Assembly: GCA_028551475.1 (NCBI GenBank)
Contig: CM052356.1
Coordinates: forward strand, 1,622,001-1,686,000
Direction of reading: 5' to 3'
Source of the DNA: Casuarina equisetifolia
Taxonomy: Eukaryota > Streptophyta > Magnoliopsida > Fagales > Casuarinaceae
DNA: 64,000 nucleotides
Part shown: piece after piece, positions 62,101 through 64,000 of the stretch
How the letters are laid out: every line of letters starts with the position of its first letter
Position numbering within the stretch: the stretch's first letter is position 1
Program-made: the position numbers and the translations under genes
The notes under the pieces: generated by a model
What the model saw: the letters and a program-made list of their open reading frames with translations, nothing else
What the model was told of the DNA's origin: nothing
Database searches by the model: none

Positions 62101-62455
62101 TGTGTTCATACAAAATGCTCGAAAGGGCATAAAGATTGCAGGCGATGTTGGTGTCACCCTGATGAAAAATTCGACCCAATGCTCTCCCTGTTGTCAAGGA
62201 CATCACAATCAAGAATGTTTGGGGTGCGAGGTTCTACAAGCGGGTCTGATACACGGCTTGAGGGCTCCCTTTTACGGGATTTGCCTCTCTAACATCAACC
62301 TTAATGGTGCAACAACAACCAGATCGAGAGATCCTTCTTGGAAGTGCTCCGACGTGAGAGGAGGTTCTTATCAAGTAAGCCCAGGTCCGTGTTCATTGCT
62401 GGTCAGTTTCTGTCCAGAATGGCTCCTGTTCCAGTCACTTCTGAGAATCTTCTAA
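56180..62455 (+). pseudogene. Polygalacturonase-like GH28 gene with many indels
   Basis: Exons by homology: 56180-56503, 60324-60441, 60833-61003, 61519-61589 and 61804-62455. Exon 1 is clean (108 codons): signal peptide about 1-21, then ISITDFGGVGDGRTLNT and YIPPGVYLTESFNLTSHM. Exon 4 keeps SPNTDGID and exon 5 keeps STGDDLVAVKSG, SGGVENVLAEHINL and HVKTNIGRGG, so the catalytic aspartates exist in pieces. Exons 2, 3 and 5 contain at least a dozen one-base gains or losses, for example in GTTTTATTC at about 60400, GACATTGATGG near 60843, TGGGGACC near 61878, and GACCCAATG near 62175. Splice sites remain GT/AG. An intact protein would be a secreted pectin-degrading enzyme. Read literally, it is a pseudogene. 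Assembly error near the gap is an alternative. Confidence 0.8.
57850..57966 (-). repeat. LTR/TRIM-like end in the long first intron
   Basis: On the minus strand it starts TGTTGAAAGTGAGTATTGTC followed by CCACATTTGAAGTGAGAGG. This is a wording seen at the start of many plant LTRs and TRIM elements. The other end was not located, so the coordinates cover only the recognisable part. Confidence 0.45.
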
Positions 62456-62751
62456 AGTGAGTTTTAAAGATTACTATTTTTTAGCTCTAGAACGAATAAG
62501 CAATGAACTGTTTTCTCTACATGCAATATTCTAATATCTGTGCAACTCTTATGAACTTCATATGCTTAATAGAATTGGAGACTGTGGTTCCGTGCTTTTT
62601 GGCTTGTCAGCCTCTCAATTAGCAACAGGGCATGAGTGAATTAACACATAAAACAAGCAATTCACACACGAGGAAGTTTTTTTTTTTTTTTTTAGATGAG
62701 AAAAGGTGTAGGTACCTTAATTTTAGATGGTTAGTAACTAGTTATCATAAA

Positions 62752-63251
62752 NNNNNNNNNNNNNNNNNNNNNNNNNNNNNNNNNNNNNNNNNNNNNNNNN
62801 NNNNNNNNNNNNNNNNNNNNNNNNNNNNNNNNNNNNNNNNNNNNNNNNNNNNNNNNNNNNNNNNNNNNNNNNNNNNNNNNNNNNNNNNNNNNNNNNNNNN
62901 NNNNNNNNNNNNNNNNNNNNNNNNNNNNNNNNNNNNNNNNNNNNNNNNNNNNNNNNNNNNNNNNNNNNNNNNNNNNNNNNNNNNNNNNNNNNNNNNNNNN
63001 NNNNNNNNNNNNNNNNNNNNNNNNNNNNNNNNNNNNNNNNNNNNNNNNNNNNNNNNNNNNNNNNNNNNNNNNNNNNNNNNNNNNNNNNNNNNNNNNNNNN
63101 NNNNNNNNNNNNNNNNNNNNNNNNNNNNNNNNNNNNNNNNNNNNNNNNNNNNNNNNNNNNNNNNNNNNNNNNNNNNNNNNNNNNNNNNNNNNNNNNNNNN
63201 NNNNNNNNNNNNNNNNNNNNNNNNNNNNNNNNNNNNNNNNNNNNNNNNNNN
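62752..63251. other. Assembly gap (500 N)
   Basis: Exactly 500 undetermined bases, a usual placeholder for a gap of unknown size. ORFs reported across it are meaningless. Confidence 0.99.
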
Positions 63252-64000
63252 CCCAAGCTAGTCTACCCTAAGCCCAAATACTTATAAGTGATGCACTTAA
63301 CCAGTTAAGTCTAGCCACAATAATTAGAATTGATTTCTAAATAGTCTTTTCCATGGACAACTAATAGAATTTACTACTTTTGACTATTTTGGAAACCTAT
63401 GCTAGCATTTATGATGTAATTACTTGTCTTTGACTAGCATCTTGGAAATAGGAGAATCTCTCCTTATAAATAGCTACCCTCTTATGTAGTTAAGTCAGCT
63501 TATGAGTTATGAGATCAAGTTAAAGGTTTGGCTTTCTTTCCAAGTTTTGTACCTTTTTGGCTTATTCCTAAAGTGGTGAATGTTATTGCTCTATATCTCT
63601 TTGGAGTTACTTCCATTATAGTGGTGAGTGTCTATCCTTGAATTCTAAGGTGACAAGTAATCTATATCCTTAGTTTTCAAAGATAAATTTATTCTTTATG
63701 TTGGTTGCTATCATTGTGCTTGCCATCTTGAAGTCCTTAAGGTGAATGAAATGGATCAACATGAGATGGAAATGGATGAGATAAGGAGACAAATTGAAGA
63801 GTTTTAAGTAGAATTGGTGTGTTTCCAAACATGAAAAGGTTATAATTCTTGTTTTAGATCTAACAAAAGCCTTCACTCTTGAGTTGGAGAGGATAAGAAT
63901 CCTTTTTATTGATTTACCAATGAAGACTTTGATGATAGTCAATGATTTCTTAATGTCAAAGTTGAAATTCCAGAATTTGAAGGGAGAATGGAGCTTGACG
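63252..64000. repeat. Long direct repeat, copy B
   Basis: Repeats 35617-36362 with an apparent single 2-bp difference, from the first base after the gap to the window end. It includes the same LTR-like TATA region, the same stop-ridden gag-like frame and the same false 90-codon minus-strand ORF. Confidence 0.9.

Noticed and set aside
62632..63261. ORFs spanning the N gap
   Set aside because: They are made of undetermined bases.

Overview
This is a nuclear DNA window from a flowering plant, most likely a woody eudicot. Genes are intron-rich and separated by long AT-rich spacers full of decayed retrotransposons, and the families are plant-specific: an AP2/ERF factor, a PYL abscisic-acid receptor, a DUF7356-type membrane protein and GH28 polygalacturonases. 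A grapevine-like species is plausible, but the sequence alone does not prove a genus. I see no rRNA, tRNA, CRISPR or prokaryotic-type system.

Four genes look intact after I joined exons by hand with reading phase checked at every junction. They are a type I membrane protein on the minus strand (2855-6820, 4 exons, 362 aa), an ERF/DREB A-6 transcription factor on the plus strand (15236-16153, no intron in the CDS, 305 aa), the catalytic small subunit of DNA primase on the minus strand (18301-24896, 16 exons, 456 aa), and a PYL8/PYL9-type ABA receptor on the plus strand (50220-52332, 3 exons, 193 aa). Two polygalacturonase loci look broken. The one at 32.5-35.1 kb has three in-frame stops, a mutated catalytic motif and damaged splice sites. 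The one at 56.2-62.5 kb has a clean first exon followed by more than a dozen one-base indels.

The middle of the window is a repeat graveyard. A candidate solo LTR begins 105 bp upstream of the primase ATG (25.0-26.5 kb). A 5'-truncated LINE lies at about 29-31 kb. A Copia element on the minus strand fills 36782-47403, with matching 5-bp target duplications (AGTAT). A nearly full LINE (41846-47148) with its own imperfect target duplication sits inside the Copia 5' LTR. Around this nest lie fragments of two genes of the same window: primase exon 1 plus upstream flank (36.42-36.63 kb), polygalacturonase exon 2 with flanking introns (47.45-48.12 kb), and primase intron 5 in inverted orientation (48.19-48.41 kb). 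If the Copia insertion is removed, these pieces lie within about 2 kb of each other. This gene-fragment mosaic is the most unusual structure here.

The window ends with a 500-N gap (62752-63251). The sequence after it repeats 35617-36362 almost exactly, including shared stop codons, which points to a recent segmental duplication or a duplicated (haplotig) contig. The genes do not form a pathway. They are an ordinary plant mix of DNA replication, ABA perception, transcription and cell-wall enzymes.
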